A stretch of DNA of 64,000 bases from JAIQFL01 sp035295745 (GCA_035295745.1 DATGIL010000005.1:115360-179359); one strand, 5' to 3'; shown: positions 36,035 through 46,858, numbered from the stretch's first letter. Notes: generated from the letters alone by a model not told the origin. Numbers and translations are program-made.

Positions 36035-38680
36035 TTACTCGTACCGCAGAGCCACGACGGGCGAAATGCGGGTTGCCCGCCTCGCCGGAATGAAGCTGGC
36101 GAGTAGCGCGACCGCGAGCAGCACCGTCGCTACTGCGGCGAAGGTGAGCGGGTCGGTAGCGGCCACGCCGAACAGCAGGTTCGAGAGCAGTCGTGTCAGG
36201 GCGAGCGCGCCCGCCAGGCCCAGGGCGATTCCTGCCAACGCGAGTCCTGCTCCTTGCCGGATTACCATCCGCAGGACACTGGTCTGCCGGGCGCCAAGCG
36301 CCATGCGCACCCCAATCTCGTGCGTGCGCCGCGCCACCGAGTACGCAATGATGCCATAAATTCCCACGGCAGCCAGCAGCAGAGCCACTCCTGCGAACGA
36401 AGCCAGCAGCACCGTATCGAAGCGGGGAAGCGCCACCGCTTGGGAGAGCATTACTTGCATGGACGCTACCTGGTTGACCGTGACCCCCGGGTCGGCTGCC
36501 TGAATAGCGCGCCGCAATGCGGGAGCGATGGCAGTGCCAAGGGACGAACGAGCCACCACGAACATACGCTTCCCCACCACCTGCGTGTACGGCATGTAGT
36601 ACGCGTCGTCGGTGTCATTCTGCAGGCCGGTGTACTTCACGTCGCCCACCACGCCCACAATTTCCATGTAAGGCACTTTGTTGTCGGGCCCGCTCCATTT
36701 CAGGTGCTGGCCGATGGGATCCCGCTTGGGGAAGAAGTGGCGCGCCAGACTCTCGCTAATGATGGTGACGCCCGGCCCGCTGAGCTTGTCCTGGGGTGTG
36801 AAGAATCGGCCCTTGAGCAGAGGAATGCGCATCGTAGGAAAGTATTCGCCGCTCACGATTACCACAGAAACCGCGGGATTGGACTCGCCCGGGGCGAGCA
36901 CCTGTCCCTGAATCATGAAGGTGTCCGCATCGGACTGATAGCTGGGAGGCAGACTATCGGACAACGCGACCGACTCGACGCCGGGAACTTGCCGGGAGCG
37001 CTCCAAAATGTCGTCATAGAGCACCCGCATCGGCGCTTCTTGATCGTACTTATGGTCGCTCGGTGAGATGCCCAGGGTCAGAATCGCGTGGGGAGACGCC
37101 GCGAAGCCTCCCGTCACGCGATGCAGGCGGTCGAGGCTGCGCAACAGCAATCCGGCTCCCGCCATGAGCATCAGGGAAAGCGCGATTTCGGAAACTACAA
37201 GTACGGTACGAAGATGGCGCTGCGGAGCGCCGGTACCCGCTCGACTGCCGCGCCCGCCTTCCTTCAGCGTCGAGTTGAGATCGGCTCGCATCCCTTGCAG
37301 GGCGGGCGCGATGCCGAACAGAACCCCCGTCACGATCGCAATCACCACCATGAAGGCGAGCGCCGGGCCATCCAGGCGCACATACTCGATCAGCGGCAAA
37401 TTGCCGGGATTCCACGATCGCAGAAGCTGTATGGCGCCGTAGGCCACGAAGAGTCCGGCAATGCCGCCCGCCATAGCGAGCAGAAGACTCTCGGTCAGCA
37501 ACTGGCCAACCAGGCGCATGCGGCCGGCGCCCAGGCTCAAACGGAGCGCCATCTCGCCATGGCGAGTGGTCGCGCGGGCCAGCATCAGATTCGCGACGTT
37601 CACCACAGCAATCAGCAGGACCAACCCGACAGCGCCAATGAGCACCAGCAGCGGCGTCCGCACGTCGCCAACCAGCGCATCGCGAAGGCGCTCTACCGGC
37701 AAGGTGAGATTGCGATAATACGGATTCTCGCGCATGATCCGCTGTCCGATGGCATTGGTGTCGCGTTGCGCCTGTTCGAAGGTGACGCCTGGCTTCAGCC
37801 GGGCAATCCCGCGGTAGAAGAACGGACCCCGGCGCGTCGGAGGAACCACCGGGAGGTTGGTCCAGATCTCCGTGTTCGCACGCGGGAAGCGAAAGGCTTC
37901 GGGCATCACGCCGACGATGGTTGCAGGACCGCCGTTGACGGCCACTGTCTGGCCGAGAGCAGCGGGGTCGGCGGCATAGCGGCGACGCCAGAGCGCCTCA
38001 CTGATGACCGCCACCGATGCGGCGCCCGGACGGTCTTCCCCTGGCAGGAAAACACGGCCCAGCAGGGGCGCTACCTGCAGCGTAGAGAAGAATCCGGTGG
38101 TCACCATCGCGCCCTGCACTTGTTCCGGTTCGCCGGCTCCAGCCAGATCCATGCGCCGGCTTGAGAATACGGATGGCTCCTCGAATGCGTGGTTCTGCGC
38201 TTTCCAGTCGAGAAAGTCAGCGATGCACATGGTGCCGCGTTCGAAATTCTGCGGCGAGAAATGCATGTAGACCAACGCCACGCGGTCGTCGGCGGGATAC
38301 GGAAGTGGCCGCATCAGAATGCCGTAGGCGACGCTGTACATGGCGGTATTGGCTCCGATTCCAAGGGCCAGCGCCAGAATCACCACGCCCGTGAAACCCG
38401 GACTCCTCGAGAGGGTGCGCAGGCTGTACCGGATGTCGTGCAGAGTGCTTTCCAACATGTTGCCCATCCTGATTTGGCGAACTTCTTCCTTGACCTGCTC
38501 CAGGCCGCCGATCTCGACCAATGCCGCGCGGCGAGCGGCGGCAAAGCTCGCGCCAGAGCGTACTTTCTCGTCAGTTAACTCTTCCAGATAGGTATGGAGT
38601 TCGGCCTCCAACTCCTGCTCGACTCGATGCTTGTCGAAGAGATTACGCCGAAGGCTGAACAGGCGGGTCAGCAGCGGCAT
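36035..38680 (-). CDS. ADOP-type MacB/FtsX permease
   Basis: The 881-residue protein has an N-terminal permease-prefix helix region (about 5-80: VEQELEAELHTYLEELTDEKV), then two FtsX-like halves, each with a periplasmic MacB core and four membrane helices. Distinct segments include GFTGVVILALALGIGANTA, and a final FIPARRATRISPVVALRYE. This is the 'acidobacterial duplicated orphan permease' plan: no ATPase is encoded next to it. Members are thought to be ABC-type exporter permeases or signal-transducing membrane proteins whose substrates are unknown. The gene begins 12 bases after the PadR regulator stop, forming the PadR-ADOP operon common in acidobacteria. Confidence 0.93.
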   Translation of the reverse strand: MPLLTRLFSLRRNLFDKHRVEQELEAELHTYLEELTDEKVRSGASFAAARRAALVEIGGLEQVKEEVRQIRMGNMLESTLHDIRYSLRTLSRSPGFTGVVILALALGIGANTAMYSVAYGILMRPLPYPADDRVALVYMHFSPQNFERGTMCIADFLDWKAQNHAFEEPSVFSSRRMDLAGAGEPEQVQGAMVTTGFFSTLQVAPLLGRVFLPGEDRPGAASVAVISEALWRRRYAADPAALGQTVAVNGGPATIVGVMPEAFRFPRANTEIWTNLPVVPPTRRGPFFYRGIARLKPGVTFEQAQRDTNAIGQRIMRENPYYRNLTLPVERLRDALVGDVRTPLLVLIGAVGLVLLIAVVNVANLMLARATTRHGEMALRLSLGAGRMRLVGQLLTESLLLAMAGGIAGLFVAYGAIQLLRSWNPGNLPLIEYVRLDGPALAFMVVIAIVTGVLFGIAPALQGMRADLNSTLKEGGRGSRAGTGAPQRHLRTVLVVSEIALSLMLMAGAGLLLRSLDRLHRVTGGFAASPHAILTLGISPSDHKYDQEAPMRVLYDDILERSRQVPGVESVALSDSLPPSYQSDADTFMIQGQVLAPGESNPAVSVVIVSGEYFPTMRIPLLKGRFFTPQDKLSGPGVTIISESLARHFFPKRDPIGQHLKWSGPDNKVPYMEIVGVVGDVKYTGLQNDTDDAYYMPYTQVVGKRMFVVARSSLGTAIAPALRRAIQAADPGVTVNQVASMQVMLSQAVALPRFDTVLLASFAGVALLLAAVGIYGIIAYSVARRTHEIGVRMALGARQTSVLRMVIRQGAGLALAGIALGLAGALALTRLLSNLLFGVAATDPLTFAAVATVLLAVALLASFIPARRATRISPVVALRYE

Positions 38681-38692
38681 CAGTCATCGCTC

Positions 38693-39016
38693 TTACGTGG
38701 ATTCGAGAGCGCTCGCCATCGCGATCGATATGCGCTGCCACTCATCGGTTTCGGCCATTAGTTGATTCCGGCCCGCCGGGGTCAGGCGGTAATACTTAGC
38801 GCGCCGGTTGTTCTCAGATTCACCCCAATAGGAATCCAGCCATCCTGACTCCTCCATACGATGTAACGCCGGAAACAGCGAGCCAGGCTTCACCTGGAAG
38901 GTTCCCTTAGTGATCTGGGCGATGCGATGCGAAATTCCCAGTCCGTGCAGTTCCTGCAAGGCCAAAGTTTTGAGGATCAGCAGGTCAAGGGTCCCCTGGA
39001 GGAGATTGGTCGGCAT
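38693..39016 (-). CDS. PadR-family transcriptional regulator
   Basis: The 107-residue protein is a typical short PadR winged-helix regulator: LLQGTLDLLILKTLALQELHGLGI at the N-terminus, then GTFQVKPGSLFPALHRMEESGWLDS and RRAKYYRLTPAGRNQL. These proteins pair with ADOP permease genes in acidobacteria and usually repress their own operon until a signal is bound. Its start is preceded by a consensus promoter with three TCCTATA boxes, probable operator sites. The ADOP gene follows after 12 bases. Confidence 0.93.
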   Translation of the reverse strand: MPTNLLQGTLDLLILKTLALQELHGLGISHRIAQITKGTFQVKPGSLFPALHRMEESGWLDSYWGESENNRRAKYYRLTPAGRNQLMAETDEWQRISIAMASALEST

Positions 39017-39017
39017 G

Positions 39018-39066
39018 TCCTATAGAGTTCCTATACGAGAGTAGCGGCATTCCTATAGAATGTCAA
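39018..39066 (-). promoter_or_regulatory. PadR-ADOP promoter with phased TCCTATA boxes
   Basis: Minus strand: TTGACA (39066-39061) and TACTCT (39043-39038) are 17 bases apart. Read on the plus strand, TCCTATA starts at 39018, 39029 and 39051, spaced 11 and 22 bases, that is one and two helical turns, so all three face the same side of the DNA. One lies inside the spacer and two lie between the -10 box and the start codon. They are likely binding sites of the PadR protein. The leader is short, about 15 bases. Confidence 0.7.
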
Positions 39067-39128
39067 TAGGGATCAAGCGGAGTCCCCGGCGCGAACCATC
39101 GCCGTGGAAGAGCCGTTAAAAATCAAAC

Positions 39129-40640
39129 CTACTTCACGCCAGCCATCAGCCGCACGGTCGGCTTGATCAGGAGCGCCAGGATCACCGCCGCAGCGACGGT
39201 CGGCCAGGCAACTCCAGCAAACAGAGTGGGCAGCGGCATGGAACTGTACAACGAAGCCGCTTTGCCCGCGAGCCAATTGCCGATGGCAGTGGAGAGGAAC
39301 CAGATGCCCATGATGAATCCCGCGGCGCGATCCGGCGCCAGCTTCGACATCGCGCTCAGGCCCACCGGACTGAGGCAAAGCTCACCGAGCGTCTGCAGGA
39401 AATAGGTCAGAATCAGCCAGACTATGGAAACCTGCACTCCCGTGACTGCCAGCTTGGAAGGTGGCACCAACACGGCAAATGCGAGTCCCGCGAACAGCAG
39501 GGCCAACGAGAACTTGGCTGGGCTCGAAGGGTCCGCATTGCGGCGGCTCAACTTCAGCCAGAGCCACGCAAACACCGGTGCCAGTGCCACCACGAAAATG
39601 GGCTGAACGAACTGGAACCAGCCAGCCGGAAACAGCCAACCGAGGATGTGGCGGTCGGTATTGCGCTCGGCGAACAGATTCAACGACGAACCAGCCTGTT
39701 CAAACGAGCCCCAGAATAGCGCCGAAGCGATAAACAGCACCAGAATCGCGGCCGACCGCTTCCGTTCCGCCGCAGACCAGCCGCGCGAAAAGATCATCCA
39801 CGAGAACACCGAAACCGAGATTGCCAGCAGGATCCATCCCAAACTGTCCGACAGACCGTTGGCCGTAACAGGGATGACGCCGGTCACACCGAGGAGTCCA
39901 AATATCGCGAACAGCCCCAACCCGATGCTCAGTCCTCGCGTCGCCGATTGCTTGCGTTTGCGATCCAGTTCGATATCGCCGCTGCTCACCGTACGCAGTC
40001 CGGCGTTGCCCAGGTGCTTTCCACCAAGCATGTATTGCACAATGCCCGCCAGCATCGCGAACCCTGCCACCGCGAATCCCAGCCGCCAACTGACGCGCTC
40101 GCCGATGAGCGGGCAGACGATTGAAGAGAGCAACGCTCCGGTGTTGATGCCCATGTAGAAGAGCGAAAAGCCGGAGTCACGCCGTGGATCGCCCTTAGCG
40201 TAGAGCTGGCCGACGATCGTGCTGACGTTGCCCTTCAGCATGCCGGTCCCCATCATCAGGCAGACGAGGCCCATGTAGAACGATGCTTCGCTGGGAGCTG
40301 CCAGACAAAACTCGCCCGCCGCGATGAAGATTCCCCCGATCAACACGGCTCGGCGTTGCCCGGTGATGCGGTCGGCGACCCATCCACCGCCCAGGCATAG
40401 CAGATAGACCATCGACGTGTACAACCCGTACACCGACCCGGCTTTGGCATCGTCGAAGCCCAAGCCGCCTTCCGTAAGCTTGTGGGTCATGAACAGGATG
40501 AGCAGAGCGCGCATGCCATAGTAGCTGAAGCGCTCCCACATCTCCGTGAAGAACAGGGTAGCCAGGCCGCGCGGATGACCGAAAAAACTGGTGTCGGTCT
40601 GGGTATCCAGGGTCTTTGGGGGTTCGGGAATGGTTGCCAT
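39129..40640 (-). CDS. Proton-dependent oligopeptide transporter (POT/PTR family)
   Basis: The 503-residue protein has about 14 membrane helices and the POT signature ExxERFxYYG (EMWERFSYYGMRALL) in helix 1. FYMGINTGALLSS fits the second POT signature region and helices 7-10 show the usual Trp/Glu pattern (SALFWGSFEQAGSSLNLFAE). It should import di- and tripeptides with protons. It follows the sigma/anti-sigma/secreted-protein genes on the same strand after 50 bases and could be read from the same transcript, though a separate promoter is possible. Confidence 0.92.
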   Translation of the reverse strand: MATIPEPPKTLDTQTDTSFFGHPRGLATLFFTEMWERFSYYGMRALLILFMTHKLTEGGLGFDDAKAGSVYGLYTSMVYLLCLGGGWVADRITGQRRAVLIGGIFIAAGEFCLAAPSEASFYMGLVCLMMGTGMLKGNVSTIVGQLYAKGDPRRDSGFSLFYMGINTGALLSSIVCPLIGERVSWRLGFAVAGFAMLAGIVQYMLGGKHLGNAGLRTVSSGDIELDRKRKQSATRGLSIGLGLFAIFGLLGVTGVIPVTANGLSDSLGWILLAISVSVFSWMIFSRGWSAAERKRSAAILVLFIASALFWGSFEQAGSSLNLFAERNTDRHILGWLFPAGWFQFVQPIFVVALAPVFAWLWLKLSRRNADPSSPAKFSLALLFAGLAFAVLVPPSKLAVTGVQVSIVWLILTYFLQTLGELCLSPVGLSAMSKLAPDRAAGFIMGIWFLSTAIGNWLAGKAASLYSSMPLPTLFAGVAWPTVAAAVILALLIKPTVRLMAGVK

Positions 40641-40690
40641 CTTGAAATACCGGCAACGACAGTTTATATGGTTACAGTCGGCGAGGCAAT

Positions 40691-41848
40691 TCAGAACTTC
40701 TTGAGTTCTTCGATCAGGCCTTCGATATTCCGCTTCAGGTACACGTTGTAGAGGCGCTGTTCCTCAGCCGATGGCGGCACCATCTGGCCAAGCAGTTCCA
40801 GGTTCTGGCGATTGGGAACCCACACTTTGCCGTCCGTAAACTCCACCTGGCTGATGAAGCCCGTCATCTTTTGCACGTTGGCAGGCTGATTGGTTTTCGA
40901 GAACAGCCGCAGCGTGGTCTCCTGGAGGACGCTGGCCGATTTGCCGGGAGCCAGATACAGATCCCGCTCGGGAGAAGGCAGGGTAGCGGCGATCGACTGG
41001 TGGTCCGAGGAGTCGCTGAGTACCCATCCCAATTCGAAATACCTTACCGGCTTTCCCGACTTATTGAGCACATCGATCCGGGGCGTTCGCGCTTCGTTTC
41101 CGGAGATTTGAGCCGAGCCATCCACCAGATCGACAGGAGCATCGGGAAAACGCACAAAAGCGAACTTCTCGGGATGCTCGGGAGGCAGCGCTGCGCTGGT
41201 CACTGACGGTCCACTGCGCACTACGCGGACATTCAGGGGCGCGGCATCCATCTGCCGCTGCCGGGCGCCGCTTTGCAGAATCGTCTGGCGCAAACCTTCT
41301 TTACCCGACTGTGCCAGCACGCGCTTCAGGTATTCGCGATCCCGCTGGGCTTCCAACTCGCAAGCCGTGAGATAGCGTTTGGAGTGGAGCAGATCGGGAC
41401 CGTAAAAGGAAAGATCCTGATACAGCACGCCATCCAAATCGACCTGCGCCAGCGGACCTCCGGCGGCTTGCGTGGGACGCACCAGAACCATCTCGATACG
41501 CACCGGGAACACTTCGCCGGGGCCAACATTCAAACTGGGGTAGGTAACCGAGCCCTTTCCGCCGGCCGTCGCTTCCTGCGACACCACTCGCAGCATCACA
41601 CCATGAATCCGGCTCTGGCTGTCATTGCGCAGCGTGAACCCCATGTGCAGATTCAATACGATGGCGGCTCCCCGGGCAGTGGCGCTCGAGGAATCCTGGC
41701 TCATTTCGACGACCGTGACCGGCGAGTCCTTCTTGAAATTGATGCTGACGGAACCGCGTGGCAGCGGGGCCTCTTGTGCCGCCAGTCCGGCCACTCCCGC
41801 CAGCCCGATCGCCACCAACTGTAGAAACCGATTACTCCGCATATACAT
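40691..41848 (-). CDS. Secreted protein in sigma/anti-sigma operon, unknown
   Basis: The 385-residue protein has a signal peptide (FLQLVAIGLAGVAGLAA) and a periplasmic body of two beta-rich parts separated by a helical stretch (ELEAQRDREYLKRVLAQSGK). The first part (FTLRNDSQSRIHGVMLRV ... PGEVFPVRIEMVLV) and the second (KPVRYFELGWVLSDSS) both look like immunoglobulin-type folds. No enzyme motif is seen. Its start overlaps the 3' end of the anti-sigma gene by 10-17 bases, so it is translationally coupled. A likely role is to sense or relay an envelope signal to the membrane-bound anti-sigma factor, which is inference. Confidence 0.7.
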   Translation of the reverse strand: MYMRSNRFLQLVAIGLAGVAGLAAQEAPLPRGSVSINFKKDSPVTVVEMSQDSSSATARGAAIVLNLHMGFTLRNDSQSRIHGVMLRVVSQEATAGGKGSVTYPSLNVGPGEVFPVRIEMVLVRPTQAAGGPLAQVDLDGVLYQDLSFYGPDLLHSKRYLTACELEAQRDREYLKRVLAQSGKEGLRQTILQSGARQRQMDAAPLNVRVVRSGPSVTSAALPPEHPEKFAFVRFPDAPVDLVDGSAQISGNEARTPRIDVLNKSGKPVRYFELGWVLSDSSDHQSIAATLPSPERDLYLAPGKSASVLQETTLRLFSKTNQPANVQKMTGFISQVEFTDGKVWVPNRQNLELLGQMVPPSAEEQRLYNVYLKRNIEGLIEELKKF

Positions 41849-42401
41849 TGTTGATCGTCACCTGGCCCGTATTGGGGTCCACGTAACGAGCTCCCATGGA
41901 ACCCTGGGCGCCCACCGAGAAAGTCACATCGGTAGCGCCAGTGTTCATCAGCCGGAATGCCCGGCCGCTTCCTTCCACTTCAATTCCGTTTTGAATGCCC
42001 TGCAGAACCGTGTGGCCGTCCATCTGGGCGATGGGGTGCGGCCGCGAGTGAGGCTCCATCACCAGGCCGGTGACTGCCAGAGTGATAATGCTGGCCAGTG
42101 CCACCACCGTGCGAACGCCGGTAAACCAGGGGTGATCGCGGAGAGGTTTCTCCATCCGCACGCACTCTCCGGCGGCCAGCCCCAGCCGGATGTTGGCCTT
42201 CATTTCGGCTGCCAGATGATTCCACGAGACATCCGGGATTTCCGCCAGATCGGTGACGATCTCCCTGGCGGCTGCGAAGGCCGCTACCTCTTCACCACAA
42301 CCCTCACACTGTGCCAGATGACGCTCCACCCGCCATCGCGCCCAAAACCCGAGATCGCCTCCCGCGTAAAGTGCCAATGCCGCTTGATCAGGGTGGTTCA
42401 T
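41832..42401 (-). CDS. Zinc-finger transmembrane anti-sigma factor
   Basis: The 189-residue protein has an N-terminal HxxxCxxC motif (His28, Cys32, Cys35 in ERHLAQCEGC), typical of ZAS anti-sigma domains, one membrane helix (about 95-113: VVALASIITLAVTGLVM) and a periplasmic domain of about 70 residues (GRAFRLMNTGATDVTFSVG). It should hold the neighbouring ECF sigma factor inactive at the membrane until a periplasmic signal triggers release. Its ATG is one base after the sigma factor stop (TAATATG), and the secreted-protein gene overlaps its end. Confidence 0.88.
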   Translation of the reverse strand: MNHPDQAALALYAGGDLGFWARWRVERHLAQCEGCGEEVAAFAAAREIVTDLAEIPDVSWNHLAAEMKANIRLGLAAGECVRMEKPLRDHPWFTGVRTVVALASIITLAVTGLVMEPHSRPHPIAQMDGHTVLQGIQNGIEVEGSGRAFRLMNTGATDVTFSVGAQGSMGARYVDPNTGQVTINNVYAE

Positions 42402-42402
42402 A

Positions 42403-42951
42403 TTACCGCTTCCTTCTTTCGATATAGCGGCGAAATTTCGTGCGCGCGTTCGCGATATGCGAGCGCACCGTCGCTTTGGAGCAGTCCAATCGCTTGGCTA
42501 CTTCCTCCGCCGGTAGATCTTCCACGTCTCGCATGATGAGCGCCGCGCGTTCCCGCGGACTGAGCAGGCGCAAGCCGTCCTCGAGATAGTCCCGGTGTTC
42601 CGAGCGGAGGAGCGTCTGTTCGGGGCTCTCCATCTGGCTTTCTGGGGCTTCATCGATCTCGCAGAAACTGGCGCGGCTGTTCTTGCGCAGAAAATCAATC
42701 GCCGTGTTCGTGGCAATTCTCGACAGCCAGTGGGCTGCCTTCTGCTCGTCTTTGAGCTGTTCCTGGTGCTGGAGCGCCTTGATGAAGGCCTCCTGGGTCA
42801 GATCCTGGGCGTCTGCCACGTTCCCGACAATCCGGTAGATCTGTACGAAGATCCGCCGTAAGTGCTCGGTAACAAAACGGTTCTGGCGCTCCTGGAGTTC
42901 CAGGCCGGGCTCGATGACTTCGCTCATCTCGCTATAAACTATGGTTCTCAC
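42403..42951 (-). CDS. ECF RNA polymerase sigma factor
   Basis: The 182-residue protein contains sigma region 2 (about 25-95: RIVGNVADAQDLTQEAFIKAL with the DAQDLTQE core, then HWLSRIATNTAIDFLRK) and region 4 (about 125-178: LSPRERAALIMRDVEDLPAEEVAKRL). It would direct RNA polymerase to an envelope- or stress-related regulon. The GTG at 42951 has AGGAAC about five bases upstream; an internal ATG eight codons later (MSEVIEPG) is the alternative start. It heads an operon with the anti-sigma factor and the secreted protein. Confidence 0.9.
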   Translation of the reverse strand: MRTIVYSEMSEVIEPGLELQERQNRFVTEHLRRIFVQIYRIVGNVADAQDLTQEAFIKALQHQEQLKDEQKAAHWLSRIATNTAIDFLRKNSRASFCEIDEAPESQMESPEQTLLRSEHRDYLEDGLRLLSPRERAALIMRDVEDLPAEEVAKRLDCSKATVRSHIANARTKFRRYIERRKR

Positions 42952-43060
42952 GAGGTTCCTAATCTGGATGACGCGAAACCCCGGAAAACGTGGAATCTAA
43001 AAGCGGATTCAGCCGCTTAAGGCTATTCTAGCTCCGGCCTGGGACTTTCTGCTCCTGCCA

Positions 43061-45193
43061 TCAGGCCATTTCCGTAGGATTAGTCGTCTTCATGGTCAGC
43101 CATCCCTGCAACGGGACAGCATCAATGGGTAAACCCGTGCGCCACAGGGAGAGTTGGAAGCGGAGTCCCGCGCCAGCCGCGATCCCGATTGCTTTGAGTG
43201 AGATCCGGATTTCCAGGACGCGCCCTAAGGCGCACTCCACGGCTTTCGAGTCGACTTCGGAACAGCCTACCAGCCTGGCATCCACAGGACACACGGCCCC
43301 CGGCGCCAGAGCCAGCGAGAAGAAGCTTTTCAAGGCGCCATCCAGCGATTCCATGCTGAGGCGGCCCTCCATCCCAGGCACCTCCTGTTCGTAGCCGGAC
43401 CGAAAATCCACGCGCAGATAGAAGTTCACGCTGTCAGAGCCATACTGAACCTCCTGCACCACCACCTGCTTGCCGTGCATCGACCCGGAGCGTTCATCTA
43501 CGCGGTAAACGCCAGCCCCCATCCACTCAAAGTAGGAAGTCACTTCGCCGTCAATCACCGGCGAGATGCCTCCGGAGGGCTCGATGTGGACTTCGGGCAC
43601 CACCATGCGGAGGATGGGCCGGGACAACTCCTCGGGCGGGCTCAGGTTGAGGAAACGGTATACATTGGCCAAGTGGCTGCGATAGAGTTGGTCGAACTCC
43701 GGACGATTGGCTGAGTCGTGCTCGGGACCATACCACCAGCACCAATCGCTGCCTTCGGCGATCAGCAGTTCTTCGAAGGCCAGTTTTCTCTGAGCTTCGG
43801 GAACATCCGTCGCGTAGTCGAAGGTTTCGCGGGCGCGCAGCAGTTGGGCCCACGCCTGGTTATCCTCCTCAGCCCCGATCCACACGTCGAAATTGGCGCT
43901 GATCCACGACCCCGGGAAGATCCGGTCGAGGGGTTCCGGGGACATCAGACGGAGCCCTTCGCTGACGGTGACCGCGCGCATCACGGGATTCCCGGAGATG
44001 CGGCGATAGAGTTCCCGCAAGAACGGACGGCCATTGCGGTCGTAATACTCCCAGGCGTTTTCGCCGTCGAGGATGATGGGAACCAGGGCATCTCGGCCGC
44101 TGGAGAGAATCCCCGAGCAGTTGTCGCGTATGCGCCGGAGAAAGTCATCCGCCGCAGCGCCTGCGTCCATCTTGGAATAGACGAAGCCGATGAGGTCGCT
44201 CAAAAAGTGATCGCGGAAGATCACTCCCAGACGGCGGCCCTGCTGACGCCACTGGTAGGGTCGATACAGTCCATCCACCGGCACACCGCGAGCGAGGGTG
44301 CGGTCCAGAACGCCGCTATCGGTGGCCGCCCACGCGAAGCCCAGATCCGCAGCCATCGCGAAGACTTCGTCCGACACCGATCCCTCCGAGGGCCACAAGC
44401 CGACCGGCGCCACACCGAAATTCTTTGCGCAGTACTCGCGCGCCAGAACGAGCTGCATACGGGCGTCCCGCGGATAGCGGAAGCGTGGCGGCAGCGGCAC
44501 ACCGGGGTGGGAGACAGCGGCAATGTCCGAGTCGCATACCAGCGGCAGGATTGGGTGGTAATACGGCGTCGTCGAGATCTCAATCTGTCCCGATGCCGCC
44601 ATCTTCTGATAGGCGGGCAGCACGCGGCCGACAATCTCGCGCTGCTTTTCCCCCATGCGGCGCTGGTCGATCAGATTGAAACCGCGGCCGCGTTTGATCC
44701 AGTCGCGTACTTCCGGATCGTTCTCCTGAAATTCCTCGTCGAACCACGCCAACTGCGACCACATCTGAAGGTCGCGAAACTCCTGCGCGCCGAAGAGGTT
44801 GCGCGAACCCGAAGTGCGCTCCCGCAACCAGGCGTCGTACAACTCGCCGTAGCGGGGATAGCGATAGATCATGTGCTGCGGGTCGGAATAGAACGAATGC
44901 CGCAGAATAAACGCGCGATCCTGGTCGGACAGGCTTTCCGCGGGATGCAGGGCTGCCTGCAGAAACGGGTCGACCGCCTCGCCGGATGCGTATTCGACTA
45001 CCTGTGCCATCATCGAAGGCACCAGGTTGAAGGTCTGGTGCACCTGAGGAAACTCCTCCAGGATCTGCACCATGCCGTAGTAGTCCTTGAGCGCATGCAT
45101 GCGCGTCCACGGCAGTTTATACTCGCCGGAGATCAGGTCCTTGTAGAACGGTTGGTGCATGTGCCATAGGAAGCACAGATGAATTTGCGGCAT
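43061..45193 (-). CDS. Glycoside hydrolase family 57 protein
   Basis: The 710-residue protein has the GH57 motifs in order: HMHQP at 11-15, GLWPSEGS with candidate nucleophile Glu270, and ILDGENAWEYY with candidate acid/base Asp376. GH57 members act as alpha-amylases, 4-alpha-glucanotransferases or branching enzymes on starch or glycogen; the 300-residue C-terminal part (about 490-710) with beta-rich stretches resembles that of cytosolic amylase-type members. No signal peptide is present, so it probably handles internal glycogen. The ATG at 45193 is preferred over one 14 codons upstream because GH57 proteins start directly with this strand. Repeats flank its 5' side. Confidence 0.9.
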   Translation of the reverse strand: MPQIHLCFLWHMHQPFYKDLISGEYKLPWTRMHALKDYYGMVQILEEFPQVHQTFNLVPSMMAQVVEYASGEAVDPFLQAALHPAESLSDQDRAFILRHSFYSDPQHMIYRYPRYGELYDAWLRERTSGSRNLFGAQEFRDLQMWSQLAWFDEEFQENDPEVRDWIKRGRGFNLIDQRRMGEKQREIVGRVLPAYQKMAASGQIEISTTPYYHPILPLVCDSDIAAVSHPGVPLPPRFRYPRDARMQLVLAREYCAKNFGVAPVGLWPSEGSVSDEVFAMAADLGFAWAATDSGVLDRTLARGVPVDGLYRPYQWRQQGRRLGVIFRDHFLSDLIGFVYSKMDAGAAADDFLRRIRDNCSGILSSGRDALVPIILDGENAWEYYDRNGRPFLRELYRRISGNPVMRAVTVSEGLRLMSPEPLDRIFPGSWISANFDVWIGAEEDNQAWAQLLRARETFDYATDVPEAQRKLAFEELLIAEGSDWCWWYGPEHDSANRPEFDQLYRSHLANVYRFLNLSPPEELSRPILRMVVPEVHIEPSGGISPVIDGEVTSYFEWMGAGVYRVDERSGSMHGKQVVVQEVQYGSDSVNFYLRVDFRSGYEQEVPGMEGRLSMESLDGALKSFFSLALAPGAVCPVDARLVGCSEVDSKAVECALGRVLEIRISLKAIGIAAGAGLRFQLSLWRTGLPIDAVPLQGWLTMKTTNPTEMA

Positions 45194-45287
45194 CGTATTC
45201 TTATCGGACGGCTGGACCCAAACCAGGCTAATCATTTAGAGTACGTGGATTGCCGAATCCCGTGCAAGGTCCGTTTAAGATTTTGAG

Positions 45288-45549
45288 TTCAGAAGTCCGC
45301 CGACCGATCGCCAGATCGCTTGCTAACGCGCGCGGCTCGCGACGAACTTGCGCTTCGCAACCAACTTGCGCTTCGCAACCAACTCGCACTTCCCAACGAA
45401 CTTGCGTTCGCAACGAGCCGCGACCGTGAGGGAGCGCCACCGGCCCTCGTGATTCGTGATCGCTTGCTGACGCGCGCGGCTCGCAAGCGCACGTATCGCA
45501 CAAACGTATCTGGGTAGGTTACGAGCCGCGCACGTGAGGAGCGTTCTTG
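45288..45549. repeat. REP-like dispersed repeat, locus 4, plus 18-bp tandem units
   Basis: TTCAGAAGTCCGCCG and ATCGCCAGATCGCTTGCT at 45288-45326 match the start of the 2.6-kb array. Four 17-19-base units of the type AACTTGCGCTTCGCAACC follow at 45344-45415, then CGAGCCGCGACCGTGAGGGA, and a composite long unit at 45460-45540. The 45194-45640 gap between GH57 and Gfo/Idh genes holds nothing else recognisable apart from the promoter areas. Confidence 0.85.
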
Positions 45550-45640
45550 CCCGAATACGTGCCATCCCAACGAAAAACGATGTCATGAGGTTGTTCCACA
45601 ATGTGGTCTTTCGAACGGCCGACACGTAAAATGAGGGCTG

Positions 45641-46858
<1,218 letters not shown>

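Noticed and set aside
43718..45169. 483-codon plus-strand frame
   Set aside because: Antisense to the GH57 gene, which has all family motifs.
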